A stretch of DNA of 5,488 nt from Globobulimina sp. (lineage: Eukaryota > Foraminifera > Rotaliida), in assembly GCA_003354225.1 (NCBI GenBank), contig PIVH01000544.1, forward strand, positions 1 through 5,488, in the 5' to 3' direction. The notes below the pieces were generated by a model. The model saw only the letters and a list, made by a program, of their open reading frames with translations. It ran no database searches and was not told the origin of the DNA. A program made the position numbers and the translations under genes. Every line of letters starts with the position of its first letter. Position 1 is the stretch's first letter. This document shows positions 5,399 through 5,488 of the stretch, one piece after another.

Positions 5399-5488
5399 TT
5401 AAAATTGACTTATTATTTATTGTGGTTTGTTTGTTTTTGTTTTTGATTTGTCGCATTGATACCAATTGTTTGCAATCCATTTTGTAAT
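5399..5488. other. T-rich 3' flank of the carrier gene
   Basis: These ninety bases are dominated by T and G on the + strand, resembling the flank after the first gene. AAAATTGA occurs at 5401-5408 and there is no AATAAA on the + strand. On the - strand short open stretches run in from the right edge, one ending at a TAA at 5417-5419, so the end of a converging gene is possible but cannot be recognised. Confidence 0.5.

Noticed and set aside
5417-5488. Possible C-terminus of a converging gene at the right edge on the - strand
   Set aside because: Up to 23 codons are open before the TAA, but all three - frames are open there and none is recognisable.
1-5488. CRISPR array, tRNA, rRNA, insertion sequence or toxin-antitoxin pair
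   Set aside because: No regularly spaced palindromic repeats, cloverleaf-like segments, rRNA motifs, transposase motifs or terminal inverted repeats were seen.

Overview
The window looks like a compact piece of a microbial eukaryote genome. It holds three long protein-coding genes: an actin-family gene, a 12-helix MFS carrier of the lysosomal MFSD1 type, and a single-pass membrane protein with a Pro-Thr/Ser-repeat ectodomain. There is no Shine-Dalgarno-led operon structure, the spacers are very AT-rich and T-biased, and the stops used are TAA and TGA, so the standard genetic code fits. Pro-[Thr/Ser] tetrapeptide stalks and divergent actin paralogues are common in protists of the stramenopile/rhizarian (SAR) kind, but the lineage cannot be fixed from this sequence. 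A large DNA virus is a weaker alternative (see findings).

Layout. Positions 2-2233 (+) are the 3' part of a large gene that enters from the left. An xxP[T/S] stalk is followed by one transmembrane helix and a tail of about 635 residues that is disordered, Asn/Ser/His/Asp-rich and contains a poly-Ser/acidic block. Positions 2234-2687 are a T-rich spacer between two converging 3' ends. Positions 2688-3898 (-) are a divergent actin-like gene. Its reading frame is broken once, by a -1 shift after about 26 codons. It carries unusual substitutions at catalytic positions and a 30-residue insertion that could be an in-frame 90-nt intron. Only 27 bp separate its ATG from that of the next gene. Positions 3926-5398 (+) encode an intact MFSD1-like carrier. 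Positions 5399-5488 are T-rich downstream sequence.

Nothing ties the three genes into one pathway. The actin-like gene and the carrier are head-to-head and must share their 5' regulatory DNA, so co-regulation is possible but is inference. The points most worth a second look are the actin-like gene (frame break, active-site and predicted polymer-interface changes, possible cryptic intron) and the very short bidirectional promoter.
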